From contig NZ_CP067169.1 in NCBI RefSeq assembly GCF_028553885.1, positions 2,839,001-2,903,000 on the forward strand: DNA of 64,000 nucleotides, given 5' to 3'. The notes below the pieces were generated by a model. It made no database searches. It saw nothing but the letters and a program-made list of their open reading frames with translations, and was not told the origin of the DNA. The DNA is from Paracoccus aestuarii. GTDB lineage: Bacteria; Pseudomonadota; Alphaproteobacteria; Rhodobacterales; Rhodobacteraceae. Positions 50,442-59,733 of the stretch are shown piece after piece. Position 1 is the first letter of the stretch, and each line of letters opens with the position of its first letter. The position numbers were made by a program, and so were the translations under genes.

Positions 50442-51869
50442 TCACAGCAGCGGCGATGCCAGCGCCAGCAGGTTGTTGCGCAGCCGCCGCCACGCGCTCC
50501 AGCCGCGGACCTCGTCCAGGGTGATCTGGCGGGCGCGGGACAGATAGCTGGCTTGGCGGCGGTCCAGCATGCCCACGAATTCGTCGTCGAAGACCGCCAT
50601 GTTGACCTCGTAATTCAGCTCGAAGCTGCGGCGGTCCAGGTTGGCGCTGCCGATCATGGCCATGCGCCCGTCCACGGTCATGATCTTGGAATGCAGCAGC
50701 CCATGTTCGAACAGCATGACCCGCACCCCCGCCGCCAGCAGGCCGTAATAGAAGCCTTGGCTGGTGGCACCCACGATCAGGCTGTCATTGCGGGCGGGCA
50801 GGATCATGGTGACCTGCACGCCCCGGCGCGCGGCGGCGCGGATCGCCGCATCCAGCGCGGCATCGGGCACGTAATAGGGCGTGGTGATCACCACCCGGTC
50901 GCGCGCCGCATGCAGCATCCCCGCAAGGCAATCCGACACGCTGCCCGCGCGCAGATCCGGCCCCGTGGCCACGACCTGCGCCGCCAGGCCCGGATCGGCG
51001 ACCGGCGCAACGGGCTGCAGCATGTCGCCCAGGTCGCGGCCGGTATAGCTCATCCAGTCGCCCAGAAAGACCGCCTGCAGCTGGCGCACCGCCGGCCCCT
51101 CGACCGATACCAGGATATCGACCCATGGGCCGAAGCGCGCCTTGACCGCGAAGGCCATGTCCGCGCAGTTGCGGCTGCCGGTGAAGGCCAGGCGGTTGTC
51201 GATCACCAGGATCTTGCGGTGGTTGCGCAGGTCCAGCCGCTGGAACAGCACGCTGATGAAGGGCAGGCCCCAGGGAAAGGCGGTGACGCATTCCGCCCCG
51301 GCCTGGGACATCCGGTCCCACAGCTCGGACCGCACCAGCGCGCGCGAGCCCAAGGCATCGACGATCACCCGGCACTGCACGCCGCGCGCCTCGGCGCGGA
51401 TGATCGCCTCGGCGATCTTGGTGCCGCTGGCATCGGGCAGCCAGATATAGAACAGCACATGGACATGATCGCGGGCCGCGTCGATCGCCTCGACCAGCCG
51501 GTCGATGGCACAGTCACCCTCCTCCAGCAGGGCCAGGCGGTTGCCAGACAGGGCCTGCATGCCGCCCACCGCCTCGTTCGCGGCGATGACGGGGCCCGCG
51601 GGATCGGCGGGCAGCGCGCGCACCGCGGGCGTGGCCATGCGCAGGCCCGTCAGCCGGTCGCGCACATCGGCCATGCGCTGCACCTCGGCCTGGTTCATCC
51701 GGACCTCGCCGAACAGCAGATAGGCCAGGATGCCGACCAGGGGCACGGCCTCGATGATCATGATCCAGGCCAGCCGGACCGAGGGTTCGACCCGCGGACG
51801 CAGCAGCACGCGGGCGACGATCACCAGCGACACCGTCGTATGCATCAGGAAGAACAGGCTGGCCCACAT
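50442..51869 (-). CDS. cls: cardiolipin synthase (phospholipase D superfamily)
   Basis: A 475-aa inner-membrane enzyme. Two N-terminal membrane helices (residues 3-20 and 35-54) precede two PLD domains. The HKD motifs are HRKILVID in the first and HSKIMTVD in the second, each followed by a GS(R/A)N signature. LFYIWLPDASGTKIAEAI is also family-typical. The start at 51869 gives MWASLFFLMHTTVSLVIV; the longer ORF overlaps the accD promoter region. It transfers phosphatidyl groups between phosphatidylglycerols. Confidence 0.93.
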   Translation of the reverse strand: MWASLFFLMHTTVSLVIVARVLLRPRVEPSVRLAWIMIIEAVPLVGILAYLLFGEVRMNQAEVQRMADVRDRLTGLRMATPAVRALPADPAGPVIAANEAVGGMQALSGNRLALLEEGDCAIDRLVEAIDAARDHVHVLFYIWLPDASGTKIAEAIIRAEARGVQCRVIVDALGSRALVRSELWDRMSQAGAECVTAFPWGLPFISVLFQRLDLRNHRKILVIDNRLAFTGSRNCADMAFAVKARFGPWVDILVSVEGPAVRQLQAVFLGDWMSYTGRDLGDMLQPVAPVADPGLAAQVVATGPDLRAGSVSDCLAGMLHAARDRVVITTPYYVPDAALDAAIRAAARRGVQVTMILPARNDSLIVGATSQGFYYGLLAAGVRVMLFEHGLLHSKIMTVDGRMAMIGSANLDRRSFELNYEVNMAVFDDEFVGMLDRRQASYLSRARQITLDEVRGWSAWRRLRNNLLALASPLL

Positions 51870-51957
51870 GGGCCGCACTATCCGCCGCCCCCCCGGCAAT
51901 TGCAATTCCCCGCTTGGGGGCCTATCTGGGGGCCTGAAACAGCCAAGGCCCTTCGCG

Positions 51958-52869
51958 ATGAACTGGATCACGAACTACGTCCGCCCGCGCATCAATTCGC
52001 TCTTCTCCCGGCGCGAGGTCCCCGAGAACCTGTGGACCAAATGCCCCGAATGCGGGACGATGCTGTTTCACCGCGAATTGTCGGACAACCTGAACGTCTG
52101 CACGAATTGCGACCACCACATGGCGATCACGCCGCGCGACCGCTTCGCTGCGCTGTTCGACGGCGGCGCCTTCGTCGAGGTGAAGGTCCCCGAACCCATC
52201 GCCGACCCGCTGCATTTCCGCGACCAGAAGAAATATCCCGACCGGATGAAGGCCGCGCAGAAATCCACCGGCGAAAAGGAGGCGATGCTGGTCGCCGAGG
52301 GCGAGATGGGCCGCACCCCCCTGATCGCCGTCGCCCAGGATTTCAGCTTCATGGGCGGCTCGATGGGCATGTATGTGGGCAATGCCATCGTCGCCGCCGC
52401 CGAACGCGCGGTCCAGACGGGCAAGCCCCTGGTCCTCTTCTCCGCCGCCGGCGGCGCCCGGATGCAGGAGGGGATCCTGTCCCTGATGCAGATGCCGCGC
52501 ACCACGGTCGCGGTCCAGATGCTCAAGGATGCGGGCATCCCCTATATCGTCGTGCTCACCCACCCGACCACGGGCGGCGTCACGGCCAGCTATGCGATGC
52601 TGGGCGACATCCAGATCGCCGAACCCAATGCCCTGATCTGCTTCGCGGGCCCCCGCGTCATCGAACAGACCATCCGCGAAAAGCTGCCCGAGGGCTTCCA
52701 GCGCGCCGAATACCTGCTGGAACACGGCATGCTGGACCGGGTGACCCATCGCGGCCGCCTCCGGGACGAGCTGATCTCGATCCTGCGGATGCTGGGCGGC
52801 ATGACCGCCCCCACCCGCGCCGACCTGCCCGCACCCGAACCCGCGGCCGAACCGGCCCCCGCCGAATAG
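51958..52869 (+). CDS. accD: acetyl-CoA carboxylase carboxyltransferase subunit beta
   Basis: A 303-aa subunit of the carboxyltransferase for malonyl-CoA synthesis. The N-terminal zinc ribbon is visible: Cys29, Cys32, Cys48 and Cys51 in CPECG and CTNCD. The crotonase-fold body has DFSFMGGSMGMYVGNAIVAA, FSAAGGARMQEGILSLMQM, PTTGGVTASYAMLGDI and AGPRVIEQTIREKLPEGFQ. The last 25 residues are a Pro/Ala-rich tail. It is followed by folC, the common accD-folC arrangement. Confidence 0.97.
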   Translation: MNWITNYVRPRINSLFSRREVPENLWTKCPECGTMLFHRELSDNLNVCTNCDHHMAITPRDRFAALFDGGAFVEVKVPEPIADPLHFRDQKKYPDRMKAAQKSTGEKEAMLVAEGEMGRTPLIAVAQDFSFMGGSMGMYVGNAIVAAAERAVQTGKPLVLFSAAGGARMQEGILSLMQMPRTTVAVQMLKDAGIPYIVVLTHPTTGGVTASYAMLGDIQIAEPNALICFAGPRVIEQTIREKLPEGFQRAEYLLEHGMLDRVTHRGRLRDELISILRMLGGMTAPTRADLPAPEPAAEPAPAE

Positions 52870-52873
52870 GCTT

Positions 52874-52907
52874 TCTCCGTTGTCGAAATACCCCGGGGGT
52901 CCGGGGG
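52874..52907. repeat. dispersed intergenic repeat, copy 2 (accD-folC gap)
   Basis: Matches 21350-21383 over 34 nt with one mismatch (C at 52894, T in the other copy). Followed by CTGG and CCCCCGG, it forms the stem CCGGGGG/CCCCCGG (52901-52918). Here it lies in sense orientation after accD, so it could act as a terminator or 3'-end element. Confidence 0.6.
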
Positions 52908-52926
52908 CTGGCCCCCGGTGCATGAC

Positions 52927-54195
52927 ATGACGACTTCCGACGCGATCCTGTCACGCCTGATGGCGCTGCATCCCAAGGTGATCGACCTGTCGCTGGACCG
53001 GATGCACCGCCTGCTGGCCGCGCTCGGCCACCCCGAACGGCGCATCCCCCCGGTCATCCACATCGCGGGCACCAATGGCAAGGGCAGCACCCAGGCCATG
53101 ATCCGCGCGGGGCTTCAGGCCGGGGGCGCGCGCGTCCATGCCTATACCTCGCCGCATCTGGCCTGGTTCCACGAACGCATCCGCCTGGCGGGCGACCTGA
53201 TCCCCGAGGCGGATCTGGCCGCCACCCTGCGCGATTGCGAGGACGCCAATGACGGCCAGCCCATCACCTTCTTCGAGATCACGACCGCAGCCGCCTTCCT
53301 GGCCTTTTCCCGCAGCGCCGCCGACTACACCCTGCTGGAGGTGGGCCTGGGCGGCCGTCTGGACGCCACCAATGTCATCGATGCCCCGCATCTGACGGTC
53401 ATCACCCCGGTCAGCATCGACCACACCCAGTATCTGGGCGAGACCCTGCCCCTGATCGCCGCCGAAAAGGCCGGGATCATCAAGCCGCGCGTCCCCGTCA
53501 TCATCGGCCCCCAGCAGGACGACGCCCTGCGGGTGATCGAGGCCCGCGCCATGGGTCTCTCGGCCCCGATCCTGGCGCATGGCCAGCATTGGACGGTCCA
53601 GCCCGAACGCGACGGCATCGTGTTCCAGGACGATCACGGGCTGTGGGACCTGCCGCGCCCCGCGCTGATCGGCCCGCATCAGATCCAGAACGCGGGCACC
53701 GCGCTGGCCGCGCTGCGTGCGCTCGGCGCGGCCGAAGCGCAGGCCCGCGCCGCGATGACCGACACCCATTGGCCCGCCCGGATGCAGCGCCTGACGCGCG
53801 GTCCGCTGGTCGATCTGGCCCAAGGCGCCGAATTGTGGCTCGATGGCGGCCACAACCCCGCGGGTGGCCAGGCCATCGCCGCCACGCTGCAGGGCCTGCC
53901 CGACCGGCCCACACATCTGGTCTGCGGAATGCTGAACACCAAGGATGTCGCGGGCTATCTGCGCCCCTTGGCCGCCCATGCGGCCAGCCTGACCGCCGTC
54001 GACATCCCGGGCGAGCCGAACACCCTGCCCGCCCGCGACACCGCCGATGCCGCCCGCGCCTGCGGGATGGAGGCCCGCACCGCCCCCGACGCGGCCGCGG
54101 CCATCGCCGATATCCTGACCCGCGCGCCCCATGCGCGCATCCTGATCTGCGGCTCGCTCTATCTGGCGGGCCGCATCCTGCGCGAGAACGGCTGA
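52927..54195 (+). CDS. folC: folylpolyglutamate synthase / dihydrofolate synthase
   Basis: A 422-aa Mur-ligase-family enzyme adding glutamate to (dihydro)pteroate and folates. The P-loop is AGTNGKGSTQ (about 47-56), then AYTSPHLAWFHERIRL, EVGLGGRLDATNVIDAPHLT, SIDHTQYLGETLPLIAAEKA and DGGHNPAGG. ATG 52927 is used; an in-frame GTG at 52918 would add three residues. It is preceded by the intergenic repeat and followed 53 bp later by a DUF983 gene. Confidence 0.95.
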   Translation: MTTSDAILSRLMALHPKVIDLSLDRMHRLLAALGHPERRIPPVIHIAGTNGKGSTQAMIRAGLQAGGARVHAYTSPHLAWFHERIRLAGDLIPEADLAATLRDCEDANDGQPITFFEITTAAAFLAFSRSAADYTLLEVGLGGRLDATNVIDAPHLTVITPVSIDHTQYLGETLPLIAAEKAGIIKPRVPVIIGPQQDDALRVIEARAMGLSAPILAHGQHWTVQPERDGIVFQDDHGLWDLPRPALIGPHQIQNAGTALAALRALGAAEAQARAAMTDTHWPARMQRLTRGPLVDLAQGAELWLDGGHNPAGGQAIAATLQGLPDRPTHLVCGMLNTKDVAGYLRPLAAHAASLTAVDIPGEPNTLPARDTADAARACGMEARTAPDAAAAIADILTRAPHARILICGSLYLAGRILRENG

Positions 54196-54248
54196 GGCCC
54201 GCGCCCATCCGACCGGCGCGCCCGCGCGCCCTGCCGAAAGGACCGCCC

Positions 54249-54614
54249 ATGACCGAGATCCGAGACAGCCGCCAAGCCATCGCCCGGGGCCTGCGCAACC
54301 GCTGCCCCGCCTGCGGCGAGGGCCAGCTGATGCAGGGCTTTCTGGGGCTGAACGCGGAATGCGCCCATTGCGGCGCGCCGCTCGGCCGCTATCCGGCGGC
54401 GGACGGGCCGGCCTTCTTCGCGATGACGGCGGCGCTTTTGCTGCTGATCCCGGTGATCGGCTTCATCTGGGCGATCTGGCGGCCGGAGCCGGTGACCCTG
54501 CTGATCGTGACCAGCGTCATCATGACGGTGGCCACGCTGGTGATGCTGCGCCTGATCAAGGGCGCCTTCATCGGCTATCTCTGGGCCAAGGACGAACAGG
54601 ACCGGGGCGCCTGA
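54249..54614 (+). CDS. DUF983 small membrane protein
   Basis: A 121-aa protein. The N-terminal zinc-ribbon-like part has CPACGEGQLMQGFLGLNAEC followed by a further Cys (CAHCGAPLG). Two membrane helices follow (FAMTAALLLLIPVIGFIWAI, LLIVTSVIMTVATLVML). YPAADGPAFF between them is a DUF983 signature. GAAAGGACC precedes the ATG. Found beside folC or cytochrome genes in many alphaproteobacteria; function unknown. Confidence 0.88.
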   Translation: MTEIRDSRQAIARGLRNRCPACGEGQLMQGFLGLNAECAHCGAPLGRYPAADGPAFFAMTAALLLLIPVIGFIWAIWRPEPVTLLIVTSVIMTVATLVMLRLIKGAFIGYLWAKDEQDRGA

Positions 54615-54630
54615 CGCCCCGGACCGAACC

Positions 54631-56514
54631 TCAGTTCAGGTCCCAGGGCGTGGTGAACTGGCCGAGGCGCGATCTCACCTCGGCCTCGTCCACCTTGCCC
54701 TCATGGGTCAGATGGGCGACCAACCCGCGCTTCTTGTCCTCGCGCACCTCGGCCACGCGGGCGCCGGTGCCCTTCAGCACCGCGTCATAGACGCGGGTGA
54801 TGGCCATCTTGCGCAGATCCGGCTTGAAGATCTTGCCGACCGCGGTCTTGGGCAGCTCGGGCATGATCTCGATATGCTTGGGGATTGCCGCGCGTTCGTG
54901 GATATGCGTCTTTGCATGCGCCGCCAGCTCCTCGACCGTGACCGAGGCGCCGCCGACCAGCTCGACATAGACGCAGGGCAGTTCGCCCGCAAAGGCGTCG
55001 GGCTGGCCGATCGCGCCGGCAAAGGCCACGGCGGGGTGGGACAGCAGGCCCTCCTCGATCTCGGCCGGGTCGATATTGTGGCCGCCTCGGATGATCAGGT
55101 CCTTGGCGCGGCCGGTGATCCACAGATAGCCGTCGGCGTCGATCCGGCCCAGATCGCCGGTGCGCAGATAGATCTCCTCGGCGAACAGCTTCTGGTTCTT
55201 GTCGGCCTCGGTATAGGTCGAGCCGGGAAAGACGCCGGGATTGGCGACGCAGATCTCGCCCACCACATCGACCGGGCATTCCTGGACCTGCCCCGAGGCG
55301 TCGTGATGCAGGATGCGGACATGGCAATGCGGCAGCGGGATGCCGACCGATCCGACCTTCTTCAGCCCGTCCACCGGGTTGCAGCTGACCAGGCAGGTCG
55401 CCTCGGTCAGGCCATAGCCCTCGGCGATCTCGACCCCGGTGGCGGCCTTGAAGCGGTTGTAGAGCTCGATCGGCAGGGGCGCGGATCCCGAGATCGCGGT
55501 CTTCAGGCTGCTGACATCGGCATTGACCGGGCGCTGCATCAGGGCGGCGATGGCGGTGGGCACGGTGATCAGGAAGGTGGCGTTCCACCGTTCGATCAGC
55601 TTCCAGAAATTGTCGAAGACCCCGTCGCCCCGGTATCCCGCGGGGGTGGGCATGACCACATGCGCGCCAGACGCGATGCAGGACATCAGCACCGGATAGG
55701 CCGCAAAGACGTGGAACATCGGCAGCGGGCACATCAGCACGTCGGTCTCGTCGAACAGCAGCGTGCCCCCCAGCCAGCCGTTATAGATCATGCCGCTGTA
55801 CTTGTGCTGCGCGACCTTGGGCGTGCCGGTGGTGCCTCCGGTGTGGAAATAGGCGGCGACGCGGTCCTGCTTGGGGTCGTCGAATTCCAGGCGGGTATGG
55901 GTGCGCCCGCTGGTCGCGGCCTCGAAATCCAGGACCTTGGCCTTGTGGGTGACCTTCACCTTGGGCCGGATCAGCGGCACGATGAAGCGCTTGACGCCGC
56001 GCAGGTGGCGGTTCAGGTCGATTTCCACCACATGGGTGACGCCGGGGGCCTGGGCCACGGCCTCGGCGGCCTTCTGGGCCACGTCGGTCTTGGGGAAGGC
56101 CTTCAGCGTCACCAGCACCTTGGCCTTCGTCTCGCGCAGGATGCCGGCGATCTGGGTCGCGTCCAGCAGCGGGTTGATCGGGTTCACGATGCCCGCCGTG
56201 GCGCCCGCCAGCAGGACGACCGGCGTCTCGATGCTGTTGGGCAGCAGATAGGCCACGGTGTCGTTCGGCCCCACGCCCAGGCTGCGGAACAAGTTCGCAG
56301 TCTCGGTCACGCGTTCCAGCAGGTCCTTCCAGGTCAGGGTGGTCGCGGGATCGGTCGGCCCCGACAGCAGCTGGAACGAGATGGCGGGCCGCTGCGGGAA
56401 CCGCTCGGCCGTGCGCGCCAGGAAATCGTAGATCGTCACCGGCAGGTCGCGCGCGGCGTAATCGCATTCCTGTTCGACCCGGTCGCGATCCTCGTAGGTG
56501 CTGAACTTGCCCAT
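54631..56514 (-). CDS. acyl-CoA synthetase (AMP-forming, ANL superfamily)
   Basis: A 627-aa ligase. The start at 56514 (MGKFSTYEDRDRVEQECDYA) has GGAGGAAAG directly upstream; the long ORF extension is non-coding. The ATP/AMP motif is YFHTGGTTGTPK, followed by EGYGLTEATCLVSCNP, LRTGDLGRIDADGYLWITGR, and the hinge and A10 lysine in LPKTAVGKIFKPDLRK. It resembles long- or medium-chain fatty-acyl-CoA synthetases. Chain-length preference is not readable. An intrinsic terminator lies upstream on the same strand (56615-56648). Confidence 0.9.
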   Translation of the reverse strand: MGKFSTYEDRDRVEQECDYAARDLPVTIYDFLARTAERFPQRPAISFQLLSGPTDPATTLTWKDLLERVTETANLFRSLGVGPNDTVAYLLPNSIETPVVLLAGATAGIVNPINPLLDATQIAGILRETKAKVLVTLKAFPKTDVAQKAAEAVAQAPGVTHVVEIDLNRHLRGVKRFIVPLIRPKVKVTHKAKVLDFEAATSGRTHTRLEFDDPKQDRVAAYFHTGGTTGTPKVAQHKYSGMIYNGWLGGTLLFDETDVLMCPLPMFHVFAAYPVLMSCIASGAHVVMPTPAGYRGDGVFDNFWKLIERWNATFLITVPTAIAALMQRPVNADVSSLKTAISGSAPLPIELYNRFKAATGVEIAEGYGLTEATCLVSCNPVDGLKKVGSVGIPLPHCHVRILHHDASGQVQECPVDVVGEICVANPGVFPGSTYTEADKNQKLFAEEIYLRTGDLGRIDADGYLWITGRAKDLIIRGGHNIDPAEIEEGLLSHPAVAFAGAIGQPDAFAGELPCVYVELVGGASVTVEELAAHAKTHIHERAAIPKHIEIMPELPKTAVGKIFKPDLRKMAITRVYDAVLKGTGARVAEVREDKKRGLVAHLTHEGKVDEAEVRSRLGQFTTPWDLN

Positions 56515-56614
56515 CTTTCCTCCCCTGCTGTCCGGGCCGTCGCGCGGCCTCTCCCGGGGCGAGGATGGGCCATGAGGGATCGGCGGCGCAAGTCCCGCGC
56601 CCCGCGCCATGCGT

Positions 56615-56648
56615 AAAAACGCCGCGTCACCCGGGCGGGACGCGGCGT
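56615..56648 (-). terminator. orphan minus-strand intrinsic terminator
   Basis: Read on the minus strand, ACGCCGCGTC and GACGCGGCGT form a 10-bp stem with a 10-nt loop, followed directly by TTTTT. No annotated minus-strand gene ends here: the next gene to the right on this strand is the ABC exporter (stop 57852). It could end antisense read-through of the CAP genes or a small RNA. The rest of the 56515-56754 gap shows no gene. Confidence 0.65.
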
Positions 56649-56754
56649 CAGGCGCGCGGGGATCGGCGGTGTTTCGCGCCCGGCGCCGCTCACGGCTTGT
56701 TAAGCTTTGGCTGTTAGGCCAGTTCCACGACCCCGTATGGACCGAGGGAAGGAC

Positions 56755-57354
56755 ATGACCCGACACCACCGCGACCGGGCGCTGCGATGCGGCGCCATGC
56801 TGGGGCTGGCCCTGCTGGCCGGATGCGGCGCGCGCCCCGATGCCGCCCCCACCGCCACCGACCCCCATGCCGTCCAGGTGGGCGCGCCGGGACGCGCCGC
56901 CTGCATCGCCACGGCCGAGGCGCAGAACGCCGCAGGCGCCGCCGCCACCAACCGCGCGCGGGCGCGGGCGGGCCTGCCGCCGGTGCGGCCCAGCCCGGAT
57001 CTAGCGCGCGTGGCCGCCGAACATGCCTGCGACATGGCCCGCCGGGGCCGGATGACGCATCTGGGCAGCAAAACGACCGGGCCGGGCATGCGCCTGCGCG
57101 AGGCGGGCTATCGCCCCGCCATCTCGGCCGAGAACATCGCCGCGGGGCCATTCTCGCTTGGCCGGGTGCTGGACGAATGGGACCGCTCGGCCGGGCACAA
57201 GGCCAATATCCTGCTGCCGCAGATCAGCGATTTCGGCCTGGGCCAGGCCCTGGCCGAGGATGGGCGCACGGTCTATTGGGCCGCCGTCTATGCCGCGCCC
57301 AGCACCCAGGGCGCCACTCGCCCCAGGGTTGAGCGACGGGCCGGATCGCGCTAG
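56755..57354 (+). CDS. CAP/SCP-domain lipoprotein
   Basis: A 199-aa protein with signal peptide and lipobox LLAGC (Cys about 24). The CAP (SCP/PR-1) domain spans about 60-185: NAAGAAATNRARARAGLPPV, HACDMARRGRMTHLGSK, GYRPAISAENIAAGP and the GHKANILLPQISDFGLGQA motif. CAP family Glu/His positions are recognisable in MTHLG, AENIA and GHKANIL. GGGAAGG precedes the ATG. A second CAP gene follows after 29 bp, so the two form a tandem pair. Confidence 0.88.
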   Translation: MTRHHRDRALRCGAMLGLALLAGCGARPDAAPTATDPHAVQVGAPGRAACIATAEAQNAAGAAATNRARARAGLPPVRPSPDLARVAAEHACDMARRGRMTHLGSKTTGPGMRLREAGYRPAISAENIAAGPFSLGRVLDEWDRSAGHKANILLPQISDFGLGQALAEDGRTVYWAAVYAAPSTQGATRPRVERRAGSR

Positions 57355-57383
57355 GCTCAGTTGATGCCCCGGAGGACCCAGCC

Positions 57384-57848
57384 ATGACGCTGCGCATCGC
57401 CGCCCTGATCCTTTCCCTTGCCGCCGCCGGCCCCGCCGCGGCGGCGGATTGCCCCGCCCCCTCGGCCCTGGACAGCCAGGCCGCCGCCGACCGGATCAGC
57501 CGGCTGCGCGCCCAGGCCGGGCTGGGCCCGGTCGGGGCCGATCCGGCGCTGACCGCCGCCGCGGCCCGTCAGGCCTGCGCGATGGCCCGGCGCGGCCAGC
57601 TGACCCATGCGGGCGGGGGCGGCGTCGGCGCGCGGGCGCGGCAGGCGGGCTATCCGGCATCGCTGGCGGCCGAGAATATCGGCGCGGGCCAGCGCGATCT
57701 GGGCGCTGCAATGGACAGCTGGGTCGCATCGGCGCCCCATCGCGCGAACCTGCTGAACGGGCGCATCCGCCATGTGGGCGTGGCGCAGGCCATCGCCGCC
57801 GACGGGCGGACCCGGTTCTGGTCGCTGGTGATGGCCGCCCCGCGCTGA
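57384..57848 (+). CDS. secreted CAP/SCP-domain protein
   Basis: A 154-aa protein with a cleavable signal peptide (IAALILSLAAAGPAAAA) and a minimal CAP domain: AADRISRLRAQAGLGPVGAD, ACAMARRGQLTHAG, AENIGAGQRD and APHRANLLNGRIRHVGVAQA. Its motif order matches the preceding lipoprotein, which suggests local duplication followed by divergence in membrane anchoring. It ends 3 bp before the convergent ABC exporter gene. Biochemical role of bacterial CAP proteins is generally unknown. Confidence 0.88.
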   Translation: MTLRIAALILSLAAAGPAAAADCPAPSALDSQAAADRISRLRAQAGLGPVGADPALTAAAARQACAMARRGQLTHAGGGGVGARARQAGYPASLAAENIGAGQRDLGAAMDSWVASAPHRANLLNGRIRHVGVAQAIAADGRTRFWSLVMAAPR

Positions 57849-57851
57849 ACG

Positions 57852-59660
57852 CTAGAGCGCGCGGGCCAGCGGCGCGGCCGCCTGCGGGCCGTCGGTGAAC
57901 TGCATCCGCGCCAGCCGGGCATAAAGGCCCCCCTGCGCGACCAGCTGGTCATGACTGCCCTGAGCGACAATGCGGCCCTGATCCAGCACCACGATCCGGT
58001 CGGCCTGCTTCACCGTGGCCAGGCGATGGGCCACGACGATGGTCGTGCGGCCCTCGGCCAAGCGGCCCACGGCGGCCTGGACCAGCGCCTCGGATTCCGC
58101 GTCCAGCGCGCTGGTCGCCTCGTCCAGCAGCAGGATCGGCGCGTCGCGCAGCATGGCGCGGGCGATGGCGATGCGCTGGCGCTGACCGCCCGACAGCATC
58201 ACCCCGCGTTCCCCCAGGGGCGTGTCATAGCCCTGCGGCAGGGCGGCGATGAAGTCATGCGCATGGGCGTCGCGCGCGGCTTGGGCTATCTCGGCATCCG
58301 AGGCCTCGGGCCGGCCGATGCGGATGTTCTCGGCCGCCGAGGCGGCGAAGATCACCGGGTCCTGCGGCACCAGCGCGATCCGGCCGCGCAGGTCCGTCCG
58401 CGCCAGGTCGCGCAGGTCGATCCCATCCAGCGTCACGCGCCCCTGCTGGGGGTCCCAGAAGCGCTGGACCAGCTGGATCACCGTGGTCTTGCCCGCGCCC
58501 GACGGCCCGACCAAGGCCACCGTCTCGCCCGGCTGGATGGTCAGGTCGATCCCGTCCAGCGCCGGCAGGTCCGGGCGCGTGGGAAAGCGGAAACCCACCC
58601 CCTCCAGCGCCAGCCGCCCGCGCAGCGGCACGGGCAGCGGCAGCGGGGTCGCCGGATCGGTCAGCGTATCCTCTGCCGAAAGCAGCTCGGCCAGGCGTTC
58701 GGTGGCGCCCGCGGCGCGCTGCAATTCGCCCCAGATCTCGGACAGGGCACCGGCGGCGCTGGCCACAAGGATGGCATAGATCACGAACTGGACCAGCTGA
58801 CCCGCCGTCATGACCCCGGCCTGCACGTCGCGCGCGCCGATCCACAGCACCCCGATCACGCCCGCGAAGATCAGGAAGATCACAATCGCCGTCATCACCG
58901 CCCGCGTGACGATGCGGGTGCGCGCGACGATATAGGATTGCTCGGTCACATCGTCGAACCGCGCGATGCTGCGGGATTCGGCGGTATAGGCCTGCACGGT
59001 CTGGGCGGCCAGCAGCGTCTCGGAGGCGGTGCCCGAGGATGCGGCGATCCAGTCCTGGTTCTGGCGCGACAGGCCCCGCAGGCGGCGGCCCAGCACGATG
59101 ATCGGGATCAGGATGGCGGGGACGATCAGCAGGACCAGCCCCATCAGCTTGATCGAGGTCCAGGCCAGCATCGCCAGCCCCCCCGTCAGGATCAGCAGGT
59201 TGCGCAGTGCGATGGACAGCGACGACCCCACGACCGACTGGATCAGCGTGGTGTCGGTGGTGATGCGCGACAGGATCTCGCCCGTCATCACGCGTTCGAA
59301 GAAGGCGGGCGACAGGGTGATGACGCGGGCATAGACCGCCTTGCGGATATCGGCCACGACCCGTTCGCCCAGCCGGGTGACGAAGAAATACCGCGCCGCC
59401 GTGCCCAGGGCCAGCGCCGCCACGATCAGCAGCGCCGCCCCGAAATAGCGGTCCAGCAGCCCCGCCCCGTCGTCGAAATTGTCCACCACCCGGCGCGCGG
59501 CCAAAGGCAGGATCAGGCTGATGGCCGATGTCGCCACCAATGCCACGATCGCCAGCGCCACCTGCCCGCGATAGGGCCGCACGAAGGGCCAGAGCGCCCC
59601 CAGCGCCCCTACCCTACGCGAGGTGGGACGGTCGGGTCGGGGGGTGGTGCCGCGTGCCAT
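57852..59660 (-). CDS. MsbA-like ABC exporter (fused permease/ATPase)
   Basis: A 602-aa half-transporter. Six membrane helices occupy about residues 25-310, with MTGEILSRITTDTTLIQSVVG typical of the lipid/drug exporter family. The ATPase domain has Walker A GPSGAGKT, Q-loop LVPQDPVIFA, signature LSGGQRQRIAIARAML, Walker B ILLLDEATSALD and the H-loop VAHRLATV. The start at 59660 gives MARGTTPRPDRPTSRRVG. The substrate (lipid, glycan or drug) cannot be inferred from its neighbours. Confidence 0.93.
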   Translation of the reverse strand: MARGTTPRPDRPTSRRVGALGALWPFVRPYRGQVALAIVALVATSAISLILPLAARRVVDNFDDGAGLLDRYFGAALLIVAALALGTAARYFFVTRLGERVVADIRKAVYARVITLSPAFFERVMTGEILSRITTDTTLIQSVVGSSLSIALRNLLILTGGLAMLAWTSIKLMGLVLLIVPAILIPIIVLGRRLRGLSRQNQDWIAASSGTASETLLAAQTVQAYTAESRSIARFDDVTEQSYIVARTRIVTRAVMTAIVIFLIFAGVIGVLWIGARDVQAGVMTAGQLVQFVIYAILVASAAGALSEIWGELQRAAGATERLAELLSAEDTLTDPATPLPLPVPLRGRLALEGVGFRFPTRPDLPALDGIDLTIQPGETVALVGPSGAGKTTVIQLVQRFWDPQQGRVTLDGIDLRDLARTDLRGRIALVPQDPVIFAASAAENIRIGRPEASDAEIAQAARDAHAHDFIAALPQGYDTPLGERGVMLSGGQRQRIAIARAMLRDAPILLLDEATSALDAESEALVQAAVGRLAEGRTTIVVAHRLATVKQADRIVVLDQGRIVAQGSHDQLVAQGGLYARLARMQFTDGPQAAAPLARAL

Positions 59661-59733
59661 GGGTGCCTGTGTCTCGACTGGTTGCGCCGTCCGGTTTAGG
59701 CCGCGCGGGCCGCAAGGACAAGCGCACGCCCTG

